Positions 15,384 through 23,423 of a DNA stretch of 64,000 nucleotides are shown piece by piece (position 1 is the first letter of the stretch; each line of letters opens with the position of its first letter). The position numbers were made by a program, and so were the translations under genes. This DNA is from Rhizobacter sp. Root1238 (GTDB lineage: Bacteria > Pseudomonadota > Gammaproteobacteria > Burkholderiales > Burkholderiaceae_C). Under the pieces are notes generated by a model. It saw only the letters and a list, made by a program, of their open reading frames with translations, was not told the DNA's origin and did not search any database. Location: positions 83,294 to 147,293 of the forward strand of contig NZ_LMDM01000034.1 in the NCBI RefSeq assembly GCF_001425825.1, read 5' to 3'.

Positions 15384-16562
15384 TCAGATTAGAGTCATCG
15401 GCGTCGTCTTTGCAAAGGGCTCGGCCATCTCGAAGTACTGCTTGATCGTGAGAAGTTGGTCGGAAGCCTCGGTCATCGCACTGACGACGGCCGGGTCGAA
15501 GTGCGTGCCGGCCTGCGCACCGATCTCGCGGATCGCGAGGTGCAGCGGCCAGGCCGCCTTGTAGGACCGCTCGGTGCTCAGTGCATCCAGCACGTCGGCC
15601 ACCGCGACCAGCCGGCCCGACAGCGGAATCTCGTGGCCGCGCAGCCCCTGCGGGTAGCCGCTGCCGTCGAAGCGCTCGTGGTGCGACAGCGAGATCTCGG
15701 CACCGAGCCGGATCACCGCCGACGACGAATCGCGCAGCAGCTCGAAGCCGAGCGTCGGGTGCCTGCGCATCAGCGTGCGTTCGTCGTCGTCCAGGCTGCC
15801 GCACTTCTGCAGCACCGCGTCGGGCACGCCGACCTTGCCGATGTCGTGCAGCGGCGCGGCGGCCACCAGCATCTGCGCCTGGGTCAGGCTGAGCCCGTAG
15901 CGGCGACCGATGACGGCCGCGTAGTAGGCCATGCGCTCGGTGTGCTGCCCGGTGTTGCGGTCGCGCAGCGACGCGATGCGCGACAGGTGGCGCAGCGTCG
16001 ACTCGTCGTCGTCGGTGATCTCCGCCTTCGCCTCGTACTGCGCGAGCAGGCCCCAGCCGCCGTGCGATGCAGGCCCCTCGCGGCCGGCATCGGCCAGCAG
16101 CACGCGGTCGAGCACCGGTGCGTCCAGCGACGGCGCCGCCATCTCGAACGGCGCCTGCGCGACGCTCAGCAAGCCCTTCACGCGGCGCAGCAGTTCCTCG
16201 CCGGTCAGGTCCTTGGACAACACGTCGCTCGCCCCGGCCTCCATCGCCCGCGGCCGCAGGGCTTCCAGCGACTGGCCGGTGAACATCACGATCGGCAGCT
16301 TGCGCGCCGGCGGGTAATGGCGCAGCGCCTCGATGAAGCGGATGCCGTCGATCTGCGGCATGCCGTAGTCGACCAGCACCAGGTCGGGCAGGCGGTAGTG
16401 GCAGGCCTGCAGCGCGGGCCATGCACTGCGGAACACCGTGACGTTGCGGAAGCCCCGCGTGTTCAGCAGCTTCTGCATGCGCACGCCGACGACCGGGTTG
16501 TCGTCGACGACGCAGATGCGAGGCACGAAGGGCGCGAAAGGAAGGGTGCGTGGCGTGTTCAT
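15384..16562 (-). CDS. Receiver/HD-GYP cyclic-di-GMP phosphodiesterase
   Basis: 392 residues. An N-terminal receiver (ICVVDDNPVVG, Asp in LVLVDYGMPQIDG) is joined to an HD-GYP domain with the metal-binding PLHDIGKVG block and HHERFDGSGYPQGL. The intact HD and GYP signatures predict degradation of cyclic-di-GMP. First gene of the phosphorelay operon and divergent from the Csu-type pilus operon. The pair therefore plausibly controls surface attachment, which is inference from position. Confidence 0.93.
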   Translation of the reverse strand: MNTPRTLPFAPFVPRICVVDDNPVVGVRMQKLLNTRGFRNVTVFRSAWPALQACHYRLPDLVLVDYGMPQIDGIRFIEALRHYPPARKLPIVMFTGQSLEALRPRAMEAGASDVLSKDLTGEELLRRVKGLLSVAQAPFEMAAPSLDAPVLDRVLLADAGREGPASHGGWGLLAQYEAKAEITDDDESTLRHLSRIASLRDRNTGQHTERMAYYAAVIGRRYGLSLTQAQMLVAAAPLHDIGKVGVPDAVLQKCGSLDDDERTLMRRHPTLGFELLRDSSSAVIRLGAEISLSHHERFDGSGYPQGLRGHEIPLSGRLVAVADVLDALSTERSYKAAWPLHLAIREIGAQAGTHFDPAVVSAMTEASDQLLTIKQYFEMAEPFAKTTPMTLI

Positions 16563-16586
16563 GCAGCCAGTCTGGCAGAAAGATCG

Positions 16587-16674
16587 ACAAAAATCGATTG
16601 CGGTTTTTGTGATTTAGTTGCCACCTCGCATCGAACCACCCCCCTCATTCCGGGGGGTCTTCCTCACAATTGTG
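16587..16674. promoter_or_regulatory. Palindrome-rich control region between the HD-GYP gene and the pilus operon
   Basis: Three separate symmetries lie in this divergent gap. ACAAAAA (16587-16593) mirrors TTTTTGT (16604-16610). ACCCCCC (16638-16644) mirrors GGGGGGT (16652-16658). CACAATTGTG is a perfect 10-base palindrome at 16665-16674. They are candidate operators for the divergent operons. The gap is noticeably more AT-rich than the flanking genes. No protein gene fits in 16563-16782. Confidence 0.45.
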
Positions 16675-16782
16675 GACGGAAATCTACCAGGGAACGCATC
16701 GGGTTGTCGGGGGCTTGCGCAGCACAACCAACTTAATCACAATAATCACCGCAAACACCACTTTCACAACGGAGATGTCTTC

Positions 16783-17259
16783 ATGAAGAACGTACTGATC
16801 ACCGCCCTGCTCGGGCTTGGACTGGCGGCCCATGGCGGTGCGTTCGCGACCGATGCCACGCAGAACTTCACCGTCTCGATCAACCTGACACCGGCCTGCG
16901 CGCTCGGCACGGTCGGCGGCATCACGTTCAACTACACCGGCGCACAGAACACGCAGGCGACGGGCAGCGGGGGCGGCTTCACGCTGCTGTGCACCACCAA
17001 CCTGCCGTACAGCTTTTCGCTGGACAACGACAACAACAACAGCTCAGGGACACCCACCTCGCGCGTCTACCAGGACTCGGCCACGCTCCTCTCGTACACG
17101 CTGACCACGCCGGCGGCCGGCACCGGCACGGGCGCCAGCCAGGGGCTCTCGCTGGGCGCGACGATGACCGCCAACCAGGCCGGCTCGTGCCCGTCGGGAA
17201 CCGCCTGCGACAACACCGCGAGCACCAACCGCAGCCGCACGCTGACGGTCACGTACTGA
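16783..17259 (+). CDS. Spore coat U-domain major pilin (CsuA/B-like)
   Basis: 158 residues with a signal peptide (KNVLITALLGLGLAAHGGAFA). The mature part has the SCPU pattern: FTVSINLTPACALGTVGGITFNYTG, paired cysteines, and a C-terminal RTLTVTY strand. This is the family of pilins assembled by archaic (Csu-type) chaperone-usher systems. First gene of the pilus operon and the likely main shaft subunit. The ATG at 16783 has ACGGAGATG upstream; in-frame codons before it lie in the control region. Confidence 0.87.
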   Translation: MKNVLITALLGLGLAAHGGAFATDATQNFTVSINLTPACALGTVGGITFNYTGAQNTQATGSGGGFTLLCTTNLPYSFSLDNDNNNSSGTPTSRVYQDSATLLSYTLTTPAAGTGTGASQGLSLGATMTANQAGSCPSGTACDNTASTNRSRTLTVTY

Positions 17260-17272
17260 GCGCCGCGAGCCC

Positions 17273-17734
17273 ATGCCTGTCCATCCGCGGGTCGGATCGC
17301 TGCGCCGCCGGCACGGCCGGGTGCCGCATTGGCGCGTGCTGGGCGGCGTGTGCGCCGCGCTGGCCGGAGGCGCCGGGCTGCCGGCGCGCGCCGGTACCGT
17401 CGAGGCCGGCGTCGCGGTCCACATCGCGCTGACGCTGCCGGCCGGCTGCAGCAGCAGCATCGAGCGCTCGGCCGGCGGCGCGCGGGTCACGCTCACCTGC
17501 GGCGCCAACCTGTTCGTCAACGTGCGGCCGGTCATCGTGTCGGCCGCGGCGGGCGGGTCGGCCGGCCCGGCGCGGAGCGCGGCGAATCCGGCCGGCGGCC
17601 CGGGCACCCCGGCCGACGGCGCGGGCGAGACCGTGTCCTGGGTGGTGTCGCCGGACGGCGCGCCCGCCGAAGACGTCGCACCGCCGGTGCAGGTCGCCGC
17701 CGGCCGCGCGGTCGAGATGTGGATGATCTTCTGA
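17273..17734 (+). CDS. Divergent pilin-like secreted protein in the Csu-type operon
   Basis: 153 residues with an arginine-rich N-terminus and a signal peptide ending near LPARAG. The mature part has two cysteines (GCSSSIERS and LTCGANLFV), a low-complexity Gly/Ala/Pro stretch in the middle and a C-terminal EMWMIF strand. It sits where Csu operons carry CsuA or CsuB minor subunits and its stop overlaps the chaperone start (TGATG). It does not show a clear SCPU signature. It could be a highly diverged minor pilin. Confidence 0.6.
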   Translation: MPVHPRVGSLRRRHGRVPHWRVLGGVCAALAGGAGLPARAGTVEAGVAVHIALTLPAGCSSSIERSAGGARVTLTCGANLFVNVRPVIVSAAAGGSAGPARSAANPAGGPGTPADGAGETVSWVVSPDGAPAEDVAPPVQVAAGRAVEMWMIF

Positions 17735-18471
17735 TGCGCCCGCCACGCGCCGCGCCGGCCGCGCTCTCGCTGGCGTCGTCATTGGCGCTGTCATTGGCAC
17801 TGTGGGCCGCACCGGCCGCTGCCGGCGTCTTCACGATCTCGCCGGTGCGGTTGCACATGGGGCCGCGCGACCGCGCCGTCGCGGTCGCGCTCGGCAACGA
17901 CGGCGACTCGCCGCTGGTGCTGCAGGCGGAGCTGTTCCTTTGGCGACAGGACGCCGCCGGGGCCGACGTGCTGACGCCCACCGACGACCTCGTGCTCGCG
18001 CCGCCGATCGTCAAGCTCGAGCCCGGCACGCGCCAGGTGGTGCGGCTGGCGATGGTGGTGCCGCGCGACGCGGCCCGCCAGCTCACCTACCGCCTCGTCA
18101 TGCGCGAGGTGCCGGAGGCGCTGCCCGGGGCGCCCGGCGTCAGCGTGCCGGTCGCGCTGGCGATGAGCCTGCCGGTGTTCGTCACGCCGCCGGCGGCGCG
18201 GCGCGACCTCGCCTGCACGCTGCAGCGCGACGGCGCGCAACTGCTCGCGCAGTGCGAGAACCGCGGCAGCGCCTATGCGCAGGTGCGCGAACTGCGCGTG
18301 CTGCGGGCCGGCCGGCCGCTCGCGCACTTCAACGGAGGCGCCTATGTGCTGCCCGGGGCCAGCCGCCCGATCGCGCTGCAGTCCGAACCCGACGTGGCGC
18401 CCGGACCGGCGCAGCTGGCGCTGCTGTTCGACGACGGCACGCGCCGCACCGACGAACTGGCGCTGCCGTGA
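17734..18471 (+). CDS. Periplasmic pilus chaperone (CsuC/PapD-like)
   Basis: 245 residues with a signal peptide ending near APAAAG. Two immunoglobulin-like domains are indicated by FTISPVRLHMGPRDRAVAVALGNDGD, the conserved PPIVKLEPGTRQVVRL strand of PapD-type chaperones, and a YRLVMREVP strand. It would hold pilin subunits in the periplasm and hand them to the usher. Start overlaps the preceding stop by one base; the usher starts 13 bases after its stop. Confidence 0.9.
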   Translation: MRPPRAAPAALSLASSLALSLALWAAPAAAGVFTISPVRLHMGPRDRAVAVALGNDGDSPLVLQAELFLWRQDAAGADVLTPTDDLVLAPPIVKLEPGTRQVVRLAMVVPRDAARQLTYRLVMREVPEALPGAPGVSVPVALAMSLPVFVTPPAARRDLACTLQRDGAQLLAQCENRGSAYAQVRELRVLRAGRPLAHFNGGAYVLPGASRPIALQSEPDVAPGPAQLALLFDDGTRRTDELALP

Positions 18472-18484
18472 GGCCGCGGCCCCG

Positions 18485-20896
18485 ATGGACCGGCACGCGG
18501 TGCTGCGCCGGTCGGCCCGGCTTGCGTGGGTGGCCGGCACGGTGACGGCGTGCGCACTGCCGTCGCTGGCGCCACGCCACGCGCAGGCGCAGGCGGTCGA
18601 TGCAGGCGCGGAGCGCGTGCCCGGCGAGCGGCTGATGCCGCTGGAGGTGCGCGTCAACCAGCAGCCGAGCGGTGGCTGGCTGCTGATGGAGCGCGCCGGC
18701 GTGCTGTTCGCCCCCGCGATCGCGTTCGACGAATGGCGGCTGAACCGGCCCGAGCTGCCGCCGCTGCGCGTGCGCGGGCAGTCCTGGTACCCGCTGTCGG
18801 CGCTGCCGGGGTTCGCGGCGCGCTTTCACCCGGCCGCGCAATCGGTGGACCTCGATTTCGCGCCGCAGGCGTTCGCGGCGACGCGCCTCACGCAGCCGGC
18901 ACCGAAGCGCCCCGCGGTGTCGCCGGCCGAGCCGGCCCTGGCACTGAACTACGACCTGAGCCTGACCCGCTCGGCGGCGCGCGGCGTGGCAACGCAGCAG
19001 GACCTGGGCGCGCTGGTCGAGGTCGCGCTGTCGGGCGACGCCGGCGTGCTGTCGTCCAGCCACGCCGGGCGCAACCTCGCGGTGCGCGGCTTCGACGCCA
19101 CGCCGCGCTGGCAGCGCCTGGAAACGAGCTTCACGCACGACTTCCCCGAGCCGCGCATCAGCCTGCGCCTCGGCGACCTCGCGACGCATGCCGGCGCGAT
19201 CGGCCGGCCGGTGTTCTTCGGCGGCGTGCAGGTGTCGCGCAACTTCGCGCTGGAACCCGGCTTCGTCAGCCGGCCGATCCCGTCGCTGGCCGGCACCTCC
19301 AGCGCGCCGAGCACGCTGGAGCTGTACATCAACGACGTGCTGCGCCAGACCGGCAACCTGCCGGCCGGCCCGTTCACGGTCAACGAACTGCCGTTGCCCG
19401 ACAGCACCGGGCAGGTCCGCATGGTGGTGCGCGACATCCTGGGCCGCGAGACAGTCGTCGAGCAGAGCTTCCTGTCGAGCAACGCGCTGCTGGCCGCCGG
19501 GCTGAGCGACTGGAGCCTGGAGGCCGGCGAACTCCGGCGCAACCTCGGCCTGCCCGACGCGCGCTACGCCACCCGCTTCGGCGCCGGACTGTACCGCCTG
19601 GGCCTGAGCCCCGACTGGACCGGCGAGGTCCGGACCGGCATCTCCGGACCGCAGCAGGAGGCGAGCATCGCGCTCAGCCATGCCCACACGCCGTGGCCGG
19701 TGCTGGTGCAGGCCGGCCTCTCGGGCAGCCGCAGCGCGTTCGCGAACGGGCGTGCCTACGGCGCCGGCTGGCTGCTGAGCGTCGAGCGTGCCGGCGTCTC
19801 GAGCGGCTGGCTGCTGCGCACCGAAGGCAACACCGCCGCGTGGCGCGGGCTGGGCCAGGACCTGCAGACCCCGCCGACGCGCCGCCAGACGACGGCCAGC
19901 CACCGGTTGAACGCAGGGGCCTGGGGCAGCTTCGGGCTGAGCGTCGCGCAGACGGTGGCCGGCGACGGCAGCCGCTACCTCGCGACGACCGCCGGGCACA
20001 CCCTGGGCATCGGCTACCGCAGCACGCTCAGCGTGGGCGTCACGCGGCTCACCGGCAACACCGCCGGCACGCGGCTGACGGCCACGCTGTTCGTGCCGCT
20101 CGGGCCGCGCAGCGTGCTCAGCACGACGGCGGCGCACACGCGGCACGGCGATTCCGACACCACGGTCGGCCTCAGCGCCTCGCCGGACGAACCGGACGGC
20201 TGGGCCTGGCGCCTGCTGGCCGGCGAGCGCAGCAGCGCCGGCCAGGCCGAGGCCGGCCTGTACCGCGACGGCCCGCGCGGCAGCCTCGCGCTGGACTTCG
20301 GCCAGACGCGCGAGCTGCAGACCCTGCGCCTGGGCGCGCAGGGCGCCTGGGTCGCGGCCGACGGCGCCTTGTTCGCCACGCGGCGCAGCGGCGCGGCGAT
20401 GGCGCTGGTGGAGGTGCCCGGCCAGCCCGGCGTCGGCGTGAGCCTGCTCGGGCAGGTCGCGGCGCGCACCGGCAGCGACGGACGGGCGCTGCTGCCGCAG
20501 TTGCTGGCCTACCAGGCGAACGCGGTGCGGCTCGACCCGTCGGACCTGCCGATCGGCGCCGAGCTCGATTCGGTCGAGATGTCGGCCGTGCCGGCGTCAC
20601 GCAGCGTCGTGAAGCTGCGCTTCCCGGTGCGCAGCGGACGCGCGGCCCTGATCCGCGTGCGGCTGGAGGATGGCGGCCCGGCGCCGCCGGGCGCCGAGGT
20701 CGGCATCGTGGGCGATCCGCAGGTGTTCTACATGGCACGCCGCGGCGAGGTCTTCGTGACCGGCCTCGCGCCGGTCGCCACGCTGGTGCTGCGCTGGCGC
20801 GGCCAGTCGTGCTCGCTGGCGGTGCAGCTGCCGCCGGACGACGGCAACGACATCACGCGCCTCGGGCCGCTGACCTGCACCGGGGTGACGCCGTGA
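18485..20896 (+). CDS. Outer membrane fimbrial usher (CsuD-like)
   Basis: 803 residues with a signal sequence. An N-terminal periplasmic domain is followed by a usher beta-barrel containing YINDVLRQTGNLPAGPFTVNELPLP and VVRDILGRETVVEQ, the conserved usher motifs, and a C-terminal domain ending CSLAVQLPPDDG. It forms the secretion pore and assembly platform for the pilus. The ATG at 18485 was chosen over an upstream in-frame ATG that lies inside the chaperone gene. Its stop overlaps the GTG of the tip gene. Confidence 0.93.
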   Translation: MDRHAVLRRSARLAWVAGTVTACALPSLAPRHAQAQAVDAGAERVPGERLMPLEVRVNQQPSGGWLLMERAGVLFAPAIAFDEWRLNRPELPPLRVRGQSWYPLSALPGFAARFHPAAQSVDLDFAPQAFAATRLTQPAPKRPAVSPAEPALALNYDLSLTRSAARGVATQQDLGALVEVALSGDAGVLSSSHAGRNLAVRGFDATPRWQRLETSFTHDFPEPRISLRLGDLATHAGAIGRPVFFGGVQVSRNFALEPGFVSRPIPSLAGTSSAPSTLELYINDVLRQTGNLPAGPFTVNELPLPDSTGQVRMVVRDILGRETVVEQSFLSSNALLAAGLSDWSLEAGELRRNLGLPDARYATRFGAGLYRLGLSPDWTGEVRTGISGPQQEASIALSHAHTPWPVLVQAGLSGSRSAFANGRAYGAGWLLSVERAGVSSGWLLRTEGNTAAWRGLGQDLQTPPTRRQTTASHRLNAGAWGSFGLSVAQTVAGDGSRYLATTAGHTLGIGYRSTLSVGVTRLTGNTAGTRLTATLFVPLGPRSVLSTTAAHTRHGDSDTTVGLSASPDEPDGWAWRLLAGERSSAGQAEAGLYRDGPRGSLALDFGQTRELQTLRLGAQGAWVAADGALFATRRSGAAMALVEVPGQPGVGVSLLGQVAARTGSDGRALLPQLLAYQANAVRLDPSDLPIGAELDSVEMSAVPASRSVVKLRFPVRSGRAALIRVRLEDGGPAPPGAEVGIVGDPQVFYMARRGEVFVTGLAPVATLVLRWRGQSCSLAVQLPPDDGNDITRLGPLTCTGVTP

Positions 20897-21735
20897 GCGT
20901 CTTTCGGCTCGCCGGCGCGCTGGCGCTTCTCGCCGCGCCGGCAACGGTGGCGGGCGCGGTCAGCTGTGCGGTGACGGTCAGCTCGCCGTCGGGCAGCGTG
21001 GCGGCGCCCGGTGCGCTGACGCTCGGCGGCACGCTGACCGTGCAGTGCACGAAGGCGGCAGAGAGCGCGCTGGCAAGCGCGTCGTTCAGCGCCACCGTCG
21101 GCTCGACGCAAGCGCTGGCCGCCGAGGACAGCGCCGGGCGCCGCATCGGCTACGGCCTGTGGCAGGACGTCACCGCCAGCACCCCGTGGGGCAGCGCCGC
21201 ACCGTACGCGCTGACCGGCAGCGTCGTCTTCACCGGCAGCCCGATGGCGAGCGCGCAACTGCCCTTCTACCTGGTGGCGCCCGCACGGGCCTCCCGGCCG
21301 GCGGCCGGCAGCTACCGCGACACGCTGCTCGTCACGCTGGCGTACAACACGGATGGCAGCCCGGTGCCGTCCGGCGGCGGCAGCGGCAGCGCCGGCACCA
21401 GCGGCGGCGTGGCACTCGACGTGCCGCCGGCCTGCAGCCTGTCGATGCCGAGCGCCGTCACGCTGGACTACGTCGCCTTCCAGGCCACGCCGGCCATCGC
21501 CACCAACAGCTTCAGCGCCGACTGCAACACCGGTTACGCGCTGGCGCTGGACAGCGGCGGCGGCACGCTGCTCGGCCTGCCCTACACGCTGACGCTGGAT
21601 GCCGTGTCCGGCACCTGGGACGGCCTGGTGCACGAGCACCGCGTGACCGGCCGCATCGACGCCGGACTGGCCGGCTCCTGCGGGACGGCGCCCTGCCAGG
21701 CGAGCCGGATTCACTGGCTGACGATCAGCTATTGA
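20893..21735 (+). CDS. Two-domain SCPU tip adhesin (CsuE-like), GTG start
   Basis: 280 residues. It starts with GTG inside the usher stop (GTGA), giving VSVFRLAGALALLAAPATVAGAV, a good signal peptide. Two SCPU-like domains are joined by a GSGGG-type linker near residue 165. The second ends with RIHWLTISY, a typical C-terminal donor-accepting strand. By analogy with the CsuE tip of Acinetobacter this is the adhesive tip subunit. Last gene of the operon. Confidence 0.83.
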   Translation: MSVFRLAGALALLAAPATVAGAVSCAVTVSSPSGSVAAPGALTLGGTLTVQCTKAAESALASASFSATVGSTQALAAEDSAGRRIGYGLWQDVTASTPWGSAAPYALTGSVVFTGSPMASAQLPFYLVAPARASRPAAGSYRDTLLVTLAYNTDGSPVPSGGGSGSAGTSGGVALDVPPACSLSMPSAVTLDYVAFQATPAIATNSFSADCNTGYALALDSGGGTLLGLPYTLTLDAVSGTWDGLVHEHRVTGRIDAGLAGSCGTAPCQASRIHWLTISY

Positions 21736-21839
21736 GCGGCTGACCGGTTGAACGGTTGAATGGCCCGCTCCAGCGGAGGCCTGGAAGGGCCGGGCAGGCG
21801 CCCGACTCCGATACCCTTGCCCGCTGGCGAGGACCCCCC

Positions 21840-23258
21840 ATGTCGACTCTTCTCAGATCGGCCCGAGACAGGGCTGACGGATCCGGCAGTACCGATATCC
21901 CCAAGGCACGCAGCCGCCCCCGCATCGGTGGGGGGGCAACGCCGCGCATTGCGCTCGTCTGCGTGCTGCTCGCGCTGCTGCTGCTGGCGCTGGACTTCAA
22001 GGTCAGCCAGCGCGTGCTGGAACTGCATGGCCCGTCGGCGCTGGCGCTGCGCCCCGACGGCACGCAGGCCTGGCTGGCCGTCGACGACGAGATCTGGTCG
22101 TTCGACGCCGGCGGGCACCGCGGCAAGCGGGCGAAGCTGGCCGAGATCGGACTGCCCGGCCATGCCTACAGCCTCGACTGGCACCCGGGCGCCGGGCTGC
22201 TCGCGATGCGGCTCGACAACGACGCGGCGATCCACCTGCTCGACCCGGCCACGCTGCTGCCGGCCGGCACCATCGCGCTGCAATGGCCGCCCGAGCTGGT
22301 GGAGCACGCGAGCCGCGCGGTGCACCTGGCCTTTGCCGAGGACGGCCGCATCGCGGCGTCGACCGGCGGCGGCCATGCGGTCGCGCTGTTCGGCCGCGAC
22401 GGCCGCTTCCTCGCACGCACCGTGCTGGGCACCTACCGCTTCACGAACGGCCTGTGGTGGAGCGGCGATGCGCTGTGGACCACCGACACCAACGGCCTGC
22501 AGCTGAAACGCCTGGACGGCCGCACGCTCGCGCTGCAGCAGGCGGTCGACGTTCCGGCGCCGCGCGGCACCCGCTACCTGGGCCTCGCGCGGCCGCACCC
22601 GCCGCAGGCGACCGAGGTCAACGAGCCGCTGCCGCTGGCCACCGTGATCCGCTTCGGCAACGACCGCATCGTCGGCGTGGTGGCCGACATCCTGCCCGGC
22701 GGCGGCGAGCTGCTGTTCTCGCAGACCGAGCGCATGGAGCCGCGCGACCTCGGCTGGCTCGGGCGCGAGCTGCTGGTGGTCGACGGCCAGAGCCGCTCGG
22801 TGCTGCGCTGGAATGTCGCGCGCGAACCGCTGCCGCCATTCGGCGATGCCGACAGCCGAGGCGACCTGCAGGACGCCGCCCAGATGCAGCAGCGCCTGCA
22901 GTGGCTGCACCAGGCGCTGGTCGCCGCGGCAATCGGCGGCGTGGTCGCCGCGATCACGCTGGTGTGGCATGCGCGCCGCGGCAGCCGCTCGCGGCGGCGC
23001 ATCGCGGCCACGCCGCACTGGTGGGCGGTGCTGGCGTCGGCCCTGTTGCCGGGGCTGGGCCAGTGGATGCGCGGGCGCAATGCGATGGCGCTCGCGTGGT
23101 TCCTGGTCTGGTCGGTCTACACGCTGTCGATCAGCGTGCCGGTGCTGTGGAACCTGCTCGGGCCGCGCAGCGACGTCTCGGTGCAGTACGCCGCCGACGT
23201 GCTGGCGGTGCAGCTGCTGATCACCGCGTTCGCGGCGCTGGAGGCGGCGCGGCGCTGA
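21840..23258 (+). CDS. Membrane protein with beta-propeller-like periplasmic region
   Basis: 472 residues. A TM helix (about residues 35-52) is followed by about 310 residues with repeated strands such as ALALRPDGTQAWLAVDDEIWSF and LWWSGDALWTTDTNGLQL, like YVTN/NHL-type propellers. Then come a TM helix, a basic patch, and two or three more helices with the motif ALLPGLGQWMRGR seen in small TM2-like membrane proteins. Function unknown. The ATG follows GCGAGGA. It is 104 bases after the tip adhesin on the same strand but need not be part of the pilus. Confidence 0.72.
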   Translation: MSTLLRSARDRADGSGSTDIPKARSRPRIGGGATPRIALVCVLLALLLLALDFKVSQRVLELHGPSALALRPDGTQAWLAVDDEIWSFDAGGHRGKRAKLAEIGLPGHAYSLDWHPGAGLLAMRLDNDAAIHLLDPATLLPAGTIALQWPPELVEHASRAVHLAFAEDGRIAASTGGGHAVALFGRDGRFLARTVLGTYRFTNGLWWSGDALWTTDTNGLQLKRLDGRTLALQQAVDVPAPRGTRYLGLARPHPPQATEVNEPLPLATVIRFGNDRIVGVVADILPGGGELLFSQTERMEPRDLGWLGRELLVVDGQSRSVLRWNVAREPLPPFGDADSRGDLQDAAQMQQRLQWLHQALVAAAIGGVVAAITLVWHARRGSRSRRRIAATPHWWAVLASALLPGLGQWMRGRNAMALAWFLVWSVYTLSISVPVLWNLLGPRSDVSVQYAADVLAVQLLITAFAALEAARR

Positions 23259-23331
23259 GCCGCATCCGTCCGACCCCTCGTCCTTCCGCCATCTGGAGGA
23301 TGACGCGCGCCACGGTACGGTGCAATGTGCC

Positions 23332-23388
23332 CAGGCGTGCCCGCTGCCATGGCGGCGACACACGCCTGCGCCACAACGGGCAGGCGTG
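23332..23388 (+). promoter_or_regulatory. Mutually exclusive hairpins upstream of the PLD-like gene
   Basis: CAGGCGTG occurs twice (23332-23339 and 23381-23388) and its complement CACGCCTG once between them (23361-23368). The central copy can pair with either flank, giving two alternative stems within 100 bases of the start codon of the phospholipase D-like gene. This could act as an attenuator or translation switch. It is a sequence observation only. Confidence 0.35.
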
Positions 23389-23423
23389 GCACCCGGCACG
23401 CGTCACGACCTCCGGAGACCACC

